Source: Sphingobacterium kitahiroshimense (GTDB lineage: Bacteria > Bacteroidota > Bacteroidia > Sphingobacteriales > Sphingobacteriaceae). Taken from it: a stretch of 64,000 nt of DNA. Position 1 is the first letter of the stretch; every line of letters starts with the position of its first letter. Shown here one piece after another: positions 10,895 to 23,776 of the stretch. The position numbers were made by a program, and so were the translations under genes. The stretch spans positions 3,658,001 through 3,722,000 of the forward strand of contig NZ_JAOQNK010000001.1 of NCBI RefSeq assembly GCF_025961315.1, given 5' to 3'. Below the pieces are notes generated by a model. That model searched no databases, had not been told where the DNA came from, and saw nothing but the letters and a program-made list of their open reading frames with translations.

Positions 10895-12304
10895 ATGTCA
10901 GATTTTATCAATCATAATTTTATACTGCAATCGGATATTGCACAACAGCTATATCATAATTATGCAAAAGATCTTCCTATTATAGATTACCATAATCATC
11001 TTCCCCCTGATCAGATTAGCAATAATCATCAGTTTGACAATCTTGCTCAAATTTGGCTCTATGGTGACCATTACAAATGGCGTGCTATGCGAACTTTGGG
11101 AGTTGAAGAGAAATATATTACAGGAGAAGCTTCTGATTTTGAAAAATTTCAAAAATGGTCGGAGATTGTGCCTCAAACATTGAGAAATCCGCTGTATCAT
11201 TGGACACATATGGAGCTTAAGAATCCATTTGGAATTAACAAATTCCTCAACATTCAAAGTTCACATGCTATTTATGAACAAACAAGGGAACAATTGAAGG
11301 AACCGAGTTTTAGTACTCAGGGACTTTTGAACCATTTTAATGTTGAGATGGTGGGAACAACTGATGATCCAATTGATAGTCTGGAATTTCATAAGGCTTT
11401 AAGTTTAAATACTGAATTTAACACAAAAGTACTTCCGACGTTTCGCCCAGATAAGGTTTTTCAGTTATCGAAAGGAGATGTATTTAGAGCTTATGTGCAA
11501 AAACTATCCGATGTGAGCGGAATAAAAATACACCACTTGGATTCTTTATTAGAAGCACTTGATGAACGAATTAATTATTTTGACTCTTTGGGTTGTGTGG
11601 CTTCAGATCATGGGTTGAAATATCTGCCTAAAAAAGGGGCATTTAATTTAGCGGAAGTGAATTCTACTTTTATTCGCGTGATCAATGGAGATGATACTGG
11701 AGTTTTGGAAGTGGAAGATAGCTTTGTTTTTTATGTTTTAAGTGAATTATGCTCAAAGTACCATGCAAAAAATTGGGCGCAGCAATTTCATTTAGGTCCG
11801 TTGCGTGATACAAATAAAGGGAAGCTGACAATTTTGGGTGCTGATACGGGATATGATTCTATTGGGGACTACCCTCAAGCTGATCGTATGGCAGATTTTT
11901 TTAATTATCTCGATACGAAGGATCAATTGGCCAAGACAATCATATATAATGTTAATCCTGCTGATAATGCTGTTTTTGGTTCAATGATCGGTAATTTTCA
12001 GGGCGGGAATATGAAGGGAAAAATTCAATTTGGTTCAGGATGGTGGTATCAGGATCAGTTGGATGGTATGACAGAACAGATAAATGCACTTTCTAATTAT
12101 GGTTTGATCAGTTGTTTTATTGGGATGTTAACCGATTCGCGAAGCTTCTTGTCTTATTCTCGACACGAATATTTTAGAAGATTGCTTGCTAATATTTTTG
12201 CAGAAGATATCATCAAGGGGTACCTTCCGCATGATGTCGATATGATTGGAAAGGTTATAGCGGATATTTGTTATCACAATGCGGTTGCCTATTTTAAAAA
12301 GTAA
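10895..12304 (+). CDS. uxaC: Uronate isomerase (glucuronate isomerase)
   Basis: Interconverts D-glucuronate and D-fructuronate (and galacturonate/tagaturonate), the entry step of the pathway (EC 5.3.1.12); an amidohydrolase-superfamily barrel. The 469-residue length is normal. The metal-site HxH is seen in IDYHNHLPP (His 33 and 35); other typical segments include YGDHYKWRAMR, GTTDDP, FRPDKV and LTDSRSFLSYSRHEYFRR near the C-terminus. Last gene of the operon; its transcript ends at a hairpin that overlaps the 3' end of the convergent regulator gene. With no tagaturonate reductase or altronate dehydratase nearby, the glucuronate branch is the likely role. Confidence 0.96.
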   Translation: MSDFINHNFILQSDIAQQLYHNYAKDLPIIDYHNHLPPDQISNNHQFDNLAQIWLYGDHYKWRAMRTLGVEEKYITGEASDFEKFQKWSEIVPQTLRNPLYHWTHMELKNPFGINKFLNIQSSHAIYEQTREQLKEPSFSTQGLLNHFNVEMVGTTDDPIDSLEFHKALSLNTEFNTKVLPTFRPDKVFQLSKGDVFRAYVQKLSDVSGIKIHHLDSLLEALDERINYFDSLGCVASDHGLKYLPKKGAFNLAEVNSTFIRVINGDDTGVLEVEDSFVFYVLSELCSKYHAKNWAQQFHLGPLRDTNKGKLTILGADTGYDSIGDYPQADRMADFFNYLDTKDQLAKTIIYNVNPADNAVFGSMIGNFQGGNMKGKIQFGSGWWYQDQLDGMTEQINALSNYGLISCFIGMLTDSRSFLSYSRHEYFRRLLANIFAEDIIKGYLPHDVDMIGKVIADICYHNAVAYFKK

Positions 12305-12322
12305 AAAAGCTAACTGAGGTGC

Positions 12323-12348
12323 AAAATCAAGTCAAAAGACTTGATTTT
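12323..12348. terminator. Terminator between uxaC and LacI regulator
   Basis: Perfect 11-bp stem AAAATCAAGTC / GACTTGATTTT with an AAAA loop, ending in a T-rich stretch for uxaC. From 12327 on, the stem is also the last codons and stop of the convergent regulator gene. Confidence 0.75.
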
Positions 12349-13352
12349 CTTATTTCCAGGGTAGTTTCTAGTTCGATTGTTTCAAAATCGTTATGTGATG
12401 GACGCTTAATAAGATAAATGAGTTTTTTCATTGCAGTATGTCCGATTTCACTTGCAGGCTGTTTGATTCTGCTCAATGCAGGGTTGAGTGACGTTGGAAT
12501 AGAAATATTAGAAAAGCCAATAACAGCGATTTCTTCTGGAACCTTAATCCCGAGTTCTGCTAGAATTCCGAGTGTTCTTGTGGTGATGACATCGGTAGCT
12601 CCAAAAATTGCATTTAGCTTATGTTCTGTGTTTAGTGTTTTTTGTATGGCGCTTTTGATTTGTTTATCAAGTATTGCGGTATCTTGAATATTACATTCAA
12701 TAAAGTAATAGGGCTTTAGTGGAATTTCAAATTCTCTTAAAGCTTCTTTATATCCGTTTAATCTGTCTTTGGAAACACCTAATTGGTGTCCTGTAATATG
12801 AAGGATATTTGTACGTCCTTGTTCGAGGAGGTGTTTGGTAGCTTTATAAGCCCCGTCGAAATTGTTGGCACCGACTTTATCCGTTTTTAATTGATTGACT
12901 GTTCTATCAAAAATAACGATTGGTTTTCCGTTTTCTTGTAATTCTTTCAATAAACTCAGATTCGATGATTCGCTGACTGGTGAAATCAAAAGTCCGTCAA
13001 TACCTCTCGAGTTTAAAACTTCAATACAGGATTTCTCAACCTGTATATCTTCTCTGCTCTGCATAATGATGATATCAAAGCCTGTTTCTATAGATGCTTT
13101 TTGAATTCCGTCTAGTATTTCTGCTATAAATGTATTATTAATCGCGCATACAATGACACCGATAGTATTTGTTTTCCCGATTTTAAGACTTTGTGCCACT
13201 TTATTAACGCTAAAATTCATTTTTGTAGCGTAGTCCTGAACAACCTTTTTGGTCTTCTCACTAATTTCATAACTATCTGATAAAGCTTTGGAAACTGTTG
13301 AGATTGATATATTCAATGCTTTAGAGATATCTTTTAAGGTAGTTTTAGCCAT
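12327..13352 (-). CDS. LacI-family transcriptional regulator (probable hexuronate regulator)
   Basis: A 341-residue LacI/GalR protein. The N-terminal helix-turn-helix is TLKDISKALNISISTVSKAL (4-23), followed by the hinge and a periplasmic-binding-protein-like sensor domain beginning at TNTIGVIV near 63. Convergent with uxaC (22 bp between stops) and unlinked by operon to the catabolic genes. By position it should control the cassette through the CG-centred palindromes at 8745-8808. E. coli uses GntR-type ExuR/UxuR for this pathway, so the regulator family differs. The inducer is unknown; fructuronate, glucuronate or KDG are candidates. Confidence 0.88.
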   Translation of the reverse strand: MAKTTLKDISKALNISISTVSKALSDSYEISEKTKKVVQDYATKMNFSVNKVAQSLKIGKTNTIGVIVCAINNTFIAEILDGIQKASIETGFDIIIMQSREDIQVEKSCIEVLNSRGIDGLLISPVSESSNLSLLKELQENGKPIVIFDRTVNQLKTDKVGANNFDGAYKATKHLLEQGRTNILHITGHQLGVSKDRLNGYKEALREFEIPLKPYYFIECNIQDTAILDKQIKSAIQKTLNTEHKLNAIFGATDVITTRTLGILAELGIKVPEEIAVIGFSNISIPTSLNPALSRIKQPASEIGHTAMKKLIYLIKRPSHNDFETIELETTLEIRKSSLLT

Positions 13353-13384
13353 TTTGATTACTAATTTTGGTTATTGTAGATGTA

Positions 13385-13392
13385 TAAAGATA
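13385..13392 (-). promoter_or_regulatory. Possible -7 element of LacI regulator gene
   Basis: On the minus strand TATCTTTA (7 of 8 matches to TAnnTTTG) lies 33 bp before the ATG, with TTTAG about 20 bp further upstream. A weak call. Confidence 0.35.
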
Positions 13393-13573
13393 TTTATAAA
13401 TATGATATATCACTAAACAATCTACAGAATCGACAATCGATTTTGAGCAGAGATTATACATTTTCTATTAATTATATGTTTAACCATAAATTTATCGGTC
13501 AGGTTATAAGCTGTTTACCGGTTCACGGCAAACTATTTCCGGAAAAGATTAGGAAGTGATTATAAAAAGGTGC

Positions 13574-13581
13574 TATCTTTG
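13574..13581 (+). promoter_or_regulatory. rRNA operon promoter P1 (-7), copy 2
   Basis: TATCTTTG is identical to that of copy 1. The two bases changed between the operons near here (13570-13571) fall in the spacer just before the -7 element. The upstream inverted repeat GTTTACC / GGCAAAC is kept with a different loop. Confidence 0.65.
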
Positions 13582-13700
13582 CACCACTCCGCAAGGGAGG
13601 AACGGCTGATCCGAAAGGGGAGGCACTGAAAAAAGAAGGGTTTAATTCAGGTTAAACGCAGAAACAGCAGGAAAACAAAAAAAATAAATTTTCACATTTA

Positions 13701-13732
13701 TTTTGGAGAAACCAAAAAGATTTCTACCTTTG
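13701..13732 (+). promoter_or_regulatory. rRNA operon promoter P2, copy 2
   Basis: Same TTTTG - 19 bp - TACCTTTG arrangement as P2 of operon 1, with no base changes. Confidence 0.75.
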
Positions 13733-13978
13733 CAGTCCCAACGGAAACGAAGGGAAACGGAAACAAGATCGATAACGGCGCAATGCCGACATCATACAGG
13801 CCGAAGCGAGATGCGGAAGCGAGAGAAGTTCTTTAAAAATATAATCATGTAACGTAACGAGTAGTGTTGAGAAACAACGAAAGTTAAAAAAATCAACCTG
13901 TTCAATTTTAGAATTAGAAATTAAAATACAAGACAATTCTATTTATTATAAATAGTCTTGATCTTACACTTCATTTTA

Positions 13979-15508
<1,530 letters not shown>

Positions 15509-15632
15509 TAGAGCATTCGGAATTGAAGCTCGTTACGGATACACATGATTTATATAAGAAACAAATAAGAAACATTTGAAGAAATGTGCCCATCCCTGAA
15601 TTGGATGGTCCAGAGAGATAGAATGATAAGCT

Positions 15633-15709
15633 AGTCCCGTAGCTCAGTTGGTTAGAGCACTACACTGATAATGTAGGGGTCAGCAGTTCAAATCTGCTCG
15701 GGACTACCA
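15633..15709 (+). tRNA. tRNA-Ile (GAT), operon 2
   Basis: Identical to the tRNA-Ile of operon 1, with encoded CCA; anticodon GAT at 15667-15669. Confidence 0.98.
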
Positions 15710-15788
15710 TCTAGATTTGAGATGACAGATATGAGATCTGAGACGTAAAGTCTGCTTTCTCTGTTCCGGAATCTATAATCTACACCAC

Positions 15789-15862
15789 GGGGAATTAGCT
15801 CAGCTGGCTAGAGCACCTGCCTTGCACGCAGGGGGTCATCGGTTCGACTCCGATATTCTCCA
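15789..15862 (+). tRNA. tRNA-Ala (TGC), operon 2
   Basis: Identical to the tRNA-Ala of operon 1, CCA not encoded; anticodon TGC at 15823-15825. Confidence 0.98.
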
Positions 15863-16126
15863 CATCCTTAGACGTGGGACACAGGATAAGAGACATTAGA
15901 CACTTTATAGTTTCTGATATCTCAGATCTGATATCTCCGATCTAAAAGAAGAGTTCTTTGACATATTGAAAGAAAAAAAATTACAAGAGAAGACAACAGT
16001 AGAGACAATACTGTGATGTGCTCGATGTATTATGAAGACCCTCGGTCAAGGCCGAACGGATTAATGCGTAGCATCACGGTTATATATCAAAAAGCAACCC
16101 ATAGTAGCAAAAGGGCTATGAGGTGA

Positions 16127-19010
<2,884 letters not shown>

Positions 19011-19107
19011 CAAGCAACGCAAACACTGTTGTCTTCCTCTTTTAGTTTTTCTTTCAATTGTCTATAGATAATGCTTTTTATAGAGCATATATCACATAAA
19101 AACATTT

Positions 19108-19216
19108 TAGGTGCCTATATCGGCGGTGTCTACCTCTTCCCATTCCGAACAGAGAAGTCAAGCCCGCCAGAGCCGATGGTATTGCCGTAACAGGTGGGAG
19201 AGTAGGTCGGTGCCTT
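19108..19216 (+). rRNA. rrf: 5S ribosomal RNA, first copy in operon 2
   Basis: Same sequence as the 5S of operon 1, helix I AGGTGCC / GGTGCCT. It is followed by a weak hairpin and then by a second 5S gene. Confidence 0.96.
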
Positions 19217-19227
19217 TTTTTATACAG

Positions 19228-19253
19228 AATAGCCTTTTAACAAGGCTATTTTG
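19228..19253 (+). terminator. Weak hairpin between tandem 5S genes
   Basis: A 9-bp perfect stem AATAGCCTT / AAGGCTATT with a TTAAC loop, followed only by TTTG. The short T-run suggests partial termination or a processing structure, allowing read-through into the second 5S gene. Confidence 0.5.
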
Positions 19254-19299
19254 CTTTAATCTGATTTGTTTACATCAACATTGTTGATTCAAAATATTT

Positions 19300-19408
19300 T
19301 AGGTGTCTATATCGGCGGTGTCTACCTCTTCCCATTCCGAACAGAGAAGTCAAGCCCGCCAGAGCCGATGGTATTGCCGTAACAGGTGGGAGAGTAGGTC
19401 GATGCCTT
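19300..19408 (+). rRNA. rrf: 5S ribosomal RNA, extra tandem copy
   Basis: Differs from the other 5S genes in the window at only two bases, 19306 (C to T) and 19402 (G to A). These two bases pair in helix I, so a C-G pair has become T-A. Similarity also covers the short flanks (AAAA.ATTTT before, seven T plus ATACAG after), so the duplication unit is about 130 bp. The compensatory change suggests a functional gene. Confidence 0.95.
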
Positions 19409-19411
19409 TTT

Positions 19412-19464
19412 TTATACAGCAAAAAGCCTCTAGAATTATATTCTAGAGGCTTTTTGCTGTATAA
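19412..19464 (+). terminator. Long perfect hairpin terminator of rRNA operon 2
   Basis: Arms of 24 bp (19412-19435 and 19441-19464) are perfectly complementary around a TTATA loop. The inner part, AAAAAGCCTCTAGAA and its complement, includes a five-T run, so it can act as an intrinsic terminator. It is far longer than the hairpin ending operon 1. Confidence 0.8.
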
Positions 19465-19629
19465 TGCTTTTTTATAGATCTGTAATTGTACAATTGGAAT
19501 TTATAATGGTATTATTTATTCTGTTATTATCATAACAATATTACGAAGTTCTACTTATTTAGTCGTTAAATTTTTATAAACTTGAATATTGAAATGTATT
19601 TTACGCATTTCTATATGCTATACTGGATT

Positions 19630-20688
19630 ATGAAAATTAAATATATTGTCATTGCGCTACTAATTCTTGTATTTGGATACTTGATCTGGCAAAGAATAAC
19701 GACAAATAAAGAGAAGAATGAAGTTCCGACAGCCGGAAAAGGAAAAGCGGCTACCATGTCTGTATATGGTGCTGTTATTTTTGCTGAATCGTTCGCTGAT
19801 AACCTTAATCTGACAGGTACCATTGAACCAGATGAACAAGTGGAAATTCGTTCTGAGGTTTCTGGATTAATAGATCAATTAAATTTTTCTGAAGGAAGTC
19901 GCGTAAACAAAGGTGCTATACTTGTGAAAATCGTTGCCTCAGATTTATTAGCACAATTAGAGCAAGCTAAAACAAGAACGCAATTGACTTCGGAAAATGA
20001 ACGAAGAGCAAAACTGCTACTGGAGAAAGAGGCGATTAGTCAAGAGGAGTATGATATTGCAAGTGCTGATTATAGAACGGCGAAATCGCAAATCGCATAT
20101 ATCGAAGCACAATTATCTAAAACATACATACGGGCACCATTTTCTGGAATAATTGGTTTGCGATCTGTATCTAAAGGCGCATATATCACTCCTACTACCC
20201 CTATTGCGAAACTTGTAAAGTCAGATCGTGTTAAATTATCATTTGCGATCCCAGAAAAGTATGTAAGCAGAGTGTCGGTGGGTAAAAAGATTTCATTTAC
20301 AATTCCTGAATCTAAGGAGGTTTTTGCAGCAGAAATTTTTGCTATTGATCCTGCTGTTGATTTGACAACTCGAACTTTACTAATAAAAGCTCGTGCTGAT
20401 AATTCAAATAATAAATTTGTTCCTGGTGTCTTTGTGAATGTGATCTTACCACTGGAGAGCATTGATGATGCTTTAATGGTTCCTTCCGAAGCACTAATTC
20501 CTATACAGAATGGAAAGAAAGTATTTGTTGTAAAAGAGGGGAAAGCAAGAGAGGTGATTGTAGAAACAGGAGGAAGAACTAAGGATAAGGTGAATGTATT
20601 GTCTGGTTTAATGAACGGTGATACTGTTTTGACTACAGGAGTAATGTCGCTGAAGAATGATGTTAAAGTGAAGGTTACATTACGTTAA
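19630..20688 (+). CDS. RND efflux periplasmic adaptor (membrane fusion protein)
   Basis: Bridges the inner-membrane RND pump and the outer-membrane channel encoded next. I chose the ATG at 19630 (352 residues), which gives an N-terminus MKIKYIVIALLILVFGYLIW, a membrane anchor. An upstream TTG at 19582 would add 16 residues with no signal character. The order is anchor, lipoyl/biotinyl half-motif (VEIRSEVSGLIDQLNFSEGS), a coiled-coil hairpin (about 95-155 counted from the ATG), the second lipoyl half (IRAPFSGIIGLRSVSKG), then beta-barrel and membrane-proximal domains. The pump gene follows after 9 bp. The substrate cannot be told from sequence. Confidence 0.9.
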   Translation: MKIKYIVIALLILVFGYLIWQRITTNKEKNEVPTAGKGKAATMSVYGAVIFAESFADNLNLTGTIEPDEQVEIRSEVSGLIDQLNFSEGSRVNKGAILVKIVASDLLAQLEQAKTRTQLTSENERRAKLLLEKEAISQEEYDIASADYRTAKSQIAYIEAQLSKTYIRAPFSGIIGLRSVSKGAYITPTTPIAKLVKSDRVKLSFAIPEKYVSRVSVGKKISFTIPESKEVFAAEIFAIDPAVDLTTRTLLIKARADNSNNKFVPGVFVNVILPLESIDDALMVPSEALIPIQNGKKVFVVKEGKAREVIVETGGRTKDKVNVLSGLMNGDTVLTTGVMSLKNDVKVKVTLR

Positions 20689-20697
20689 TCGTGTTAT

Positions 20698-23600
20698 ATG
20701 AGTTTATCTACAACAAGTATTAAACGCCCAGTATTAACTATTGTACTGAATTTGATGTTGATCTTATTTGGTATCATTGGTTATTCCTACTTGGGTGTAC
20801 GAGAATTCCCTTCTATTGACCCGGCTCAAATATCGGTTAGGACAAGTTACGCTGGTGCTAATGCCGATATTATCGAGTCTCAGATTACGGAACCTTTGGA
20901 GAAGGCTATTAATTCCATCGATGGGATCCGAAATATTTCCTCATCGAGTAATCAAGGTACTAGTAATATAACGGTGGAATTTAATCTAGGTAAAAACCTA
21001 GAGGAAGCGGCAAATGATGTGCGCGATAAGGTGTCACAGGCTGTTCGAAGTCTACCTCAGGATATTGATGCAGCACCTGTGGTATCAAAAGCTGATGCAG
21101 ACTCTGAACCTATTATTACCATGACAGTGCAAAGTTCTGAAAAGAATATTTTGGAATTGTCTGATTATGCTGAAAATACGATTTCACAGCGTCTTCAAAC
21201 AATTCCAGGGGTTAGTTCGGTACAAATCTGGGGGCAGAAGAAATATGCTATGCGACTTTGGCTAGATCCAGTCAAATTGAATTCTTATGGTGTTACTGTT
21301 CTGGATGTGCGATCTGCTTTAAACCTACAGAATGTTGAATTACCTTCTGGTAAATTAACGGGTTCTAACACGGAGCTGACAGTAAAGACCATCGGTAACT
21401 TGGCTTCGGAAGAGGAGTTTAATAATATTATTATTAAATCGACAGGAAATAGTATTATCCGTCTGAGTGATGTTGGGAAAGCTGCGCTAGAGGCTGAAAA
21501 TTTCGAAACTAAAATGTCTGACTCAGGATTACCCATGTTGAGTATGGCTGTGATCCCACAGCCCGGTACGAATTATCTGGAAATTGCAAAAAGTTTCTAC
21601 AAGGAATTTGATCAGTTGAAAAAGGACCTCCCTGATGATATTGTCATGAAAATAGCGCTTGATAATACGCTTTTTGTTAAGCGTGCTGTTCTAGAAGTCG
21701 CGGAAACATTATTGATTTCTGTTGTACTGGTGGTCCTCATCATTTTCTTATTCTTTCGGGATTGGTCGATTGCATTTCGACCTTTAATTGATATACCTGT
21801 TTCATTAATTGCTACATTTTTTGTGATGTATCTCTGTGGTTTCTCGATTAATGTGTTAACGTTATTAGCGATCGTTCTTGCTACAGGACTTGTTGTTGAT
21901 GATGGTATCGTCGTCACAGAGAATATATTTAAGAAAGTGGAAGAAGGTATGTCTCCTATTCAGGCGGCTATTAAAGGTTCTAATGAAATTTTCTTTGCTG
22001 TTATATCGATTTCTATTACACTTGCCGCTGTATTCTTACCAGTCGTGTTTTTAGAGGGATTCGTAGGTCGGCTTTTTAGGGAGTTCGGAATCGTTATTGG
22101 AGCTGCTGTACTTATCTCAGCATTTGTTTCCTTAACATTAACTCCGATGTTGAATGCTTATTTAATGAAGGGCGGAGAACAGAAGAAAACTAAATTTTAT
22201 GATCGGACAGAACCTTATTTTGTGGCGCTAACAGATGGATATGCAAGTTCTCTGATAAAATTTTTGAAAAAGAAATGGATCAGTTATCCAATTGTTTTAG
22301 CTTGTTTTGGTCTTATTTATCTTTTCTTTAGCTTATTACCAAAGGAAACGGCTCCCTATGACGATAGAAGCTATCTGACAGTGCGAGTCACTGCTCCTGA
22401 GGGTGTATCTTATGATTATATGGATCGTTTTATGACTGAATTAACAACTCTTGTCAATGATTCAGTTCCTGAAAAAGATGTCAGTTTGGTGATTACTTCT
22501 CCCGGATTTGGGTCAGCCGCGGCTAATAGTGGTATGATTCGTCTTGGTCTTGTACAGCAGGAGGACCGAGAGCGTACGCAGGCGGAAATAGCACGTGATT
22601 TGTCCCGTTTAACGCGATCTTCTTCTGAAGCTAAGGTTTCAGTTATGGAACAACCGACTATCTCTGTGAATAGAAGAGGAGGGCTACCTGTTCAATATAT
22701 TATACAGGCTCCTAATTTTCAGAAGTTGGAAGAGAAAATACCTGAATTTATGGACGCGGTGAATGATGATCCAACTTTTTCAATCTCTGATGTTAATTTG
22801 AAATTCAATAAACCTGAGCTTTATGTCAATATTGACCGTGAAAAGGCCCTAAGTTTAGGTGTTTCTATATTAGATGTTGCTCAAACATTACAAATGTCTC
22901 TTTCTGGACAGCGATTTGGGTATTTTATGATGAATGGGCGTCAGTACCAAGTTATTGGTCAGTTTGATAAAAAAGATACGAGTACGCCACTCGACCTTGC
23001 CTCGATCTTTGTTAAGAACAAGGATGGACAATTGATTCAGCTGGATAATATTGTAAAGATTGAGGAACGGAGCAGCCCTCCTCAGCTATATCATAATAAT
23101 CGCTACATGTCTGCTACTGTTTCTGCTGGTTTAGCCCCAGGAAAGAGTTTAGGAGAAGGAATAGAAGCAATGGACCGGATTAAAGCCAAGGTACTGGATG
23201 AGACTTTTACGACAGATTTAGGTGGTGAGTCGAGAGATTTTAAAGAGAGTGGATCCAATACAATGTTTGCCTTTGGTTTGGCTTTACTTTTAATTTATTT
23301 GATTTTAGCAGCGCAATTCGAAAGTTTTATTGACCCTTTCGTCATTATTATTACAGTACCACTAGCCGTTGCAGGAGCATTATTTTCACTTTGGTTATTT
23401 GGTCAGTCTTGGAATATATTTAGTCAGATTGGAACGATTATGTTGATTGGACTGGTAACGAAAAATGGTATTCTAATTGTAGAATTTGCCAATCAGTTAA
23501 GAGAAGAGGGGAAATCTAAATATGATGCAATTGTTGAGGCTTCTGCTGGACGATTACGCCCGATTTTAATGACGTCTTTAGCAATCGCGCTTGGAGCATT

Positions 23601-23775
23601 GCCGATTGCCTTGTCATTGGGAGCAGCCTCTACAAGTCGTATAGGAATGGGCGTTGTTATCGTAGGAGGAACTATGTTTTCACTCGTATTGACTTTATTT
23701 GTGATTCCTGCAATCTATTTAATGTGGTCTAGAATAAAGAAACACAATCCTGAACTGACGAATATTGAAGATTAA
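20698..23775 (+). CDS. RND efflux pump, inner-membrane transporter (HAE1/AcrB type)
   Basis: Proton-driven multidrug-type exporter of 1025 residues, the family's usual length. Two repeats are visible, each with a large periplasmic loop and six-helix bundles. The proton-relay Asp pair is in LVVDDGIVVTENIF (Asp 401 and 402) and the partner Lys is in GLVTKNGILIVEF (about 922). The N-terminus SIKRPVLTIVLNLMLILFGIIGY is the first membrane helix, and the FPSIDPAQISVRTSYAGA stretch is typical of the porter domain start. Sits between adaptor and TolC-like genes with 9-bp and 1-bp gaps. The substrate is unknown; no TetR-type regulator is adjacent. Confidence 0.95.
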   Translation: MSLSTTSIKRPVLTIVLNLMLILFGIIGYSYLGVREFPSIDPAQISVRTSYAGANADIIESQITEPLEKAINSIDGIRNISSSSNQGTSNITVEFNLGKNLEEAANDVRDKVSQAVRSLPQDIDAAPVVSKADADSEPIITMTVQSSEKNILELSDYAENTISQRLQTIPGVSSVQIWGQKKYAMRLWLDPVKLNSYGVTVLDVRSALNLQNVELPSGKLTGSNTELTVKTIGNLASEEEFNNIIIKSTGNSIIRLSDVGKAALEAENFETKMSDSGLPMLSMAVIPQPGTNYLEIAKSFYKEFDQLKKDLPDDIVMKIALDNTLFVKRAVLEVAETLLISVVLVVLIIFLFFRDWSIAFRPLIDIPVSLIATFFVMYLCGFSINVLTLLAIVLATGLVVDDGIVVTENIFKKVEEGMSPIQAAIKGSNEIFFAVISISITLAAVFLPVVFLEGFVGRLFREFGIVIGAAVLISAFVSLTLTPMLNAYLMKGGEQKKTKFYDRTEPYFVALTDGYASSLIKFLKKKWISYPIVLACFGLIYLFFSLLPKETAPYDDRSYLTVRVTAPEGVSYDYMDRFMTELTTLVNDSVPEKDVSLVITSPGFGSAAANSGMIRLGLVQQEDRERTQAEIARDLSRLTRSSSEAKVSVMEQPTISVNRRGGLPVQYIIQAPNFQKLEEKIPEFMDAVNDDPTFSISDVNLKFNKPELYVNIDREKALSLGVSILDVAQTLQMSLSGQRFGYFMMNGRQYQVIGQFDKKDTSTPLDLASIFVKNKDGQLIQLDNIVKIEERSSPPQLYHNNRYMSATVSAGLAPGKSLGEGIEAMDRIKAKVLDETFTTDLGGESRDFKESGSNTMFAFGLALLLIYLILAAQFESFIDPFVIIITVPLAVAGALFSLWLFGQSWNIFSQIGTIMLIGLVTKNGILIVEFANQLREEGKSKYDAIVEASAGRLRPILMTSLAIALGALPIALSLGAASTSRIGMGVVIVGGTMFSLVLTLFVIPAIYLMWSRIKKHNPELTNIED

Positions 23776-23776
23776 T

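Noticed and set aside
7083..13352. Glucuronate cassette as a recent horizontal transfer
   Set aside because: Codon and base use look like the neighbouring genes, and promoters follow the local Bacteroidetes pattern; no mobile-element remains were seen.
12327..13352. Open frames on the plus strand inside the LacI gene
   Set aside because: They are antisense shadows of a well-supported regulator with clear helix-turn-helix and sensor domains.
19582..19629. TTG-started extension of the RND adaptor gene
   Set aside because: The ATG at 19630 starts exactly at the lysine-plus-hydrophobic membrane anchor; the extension has no signal character.
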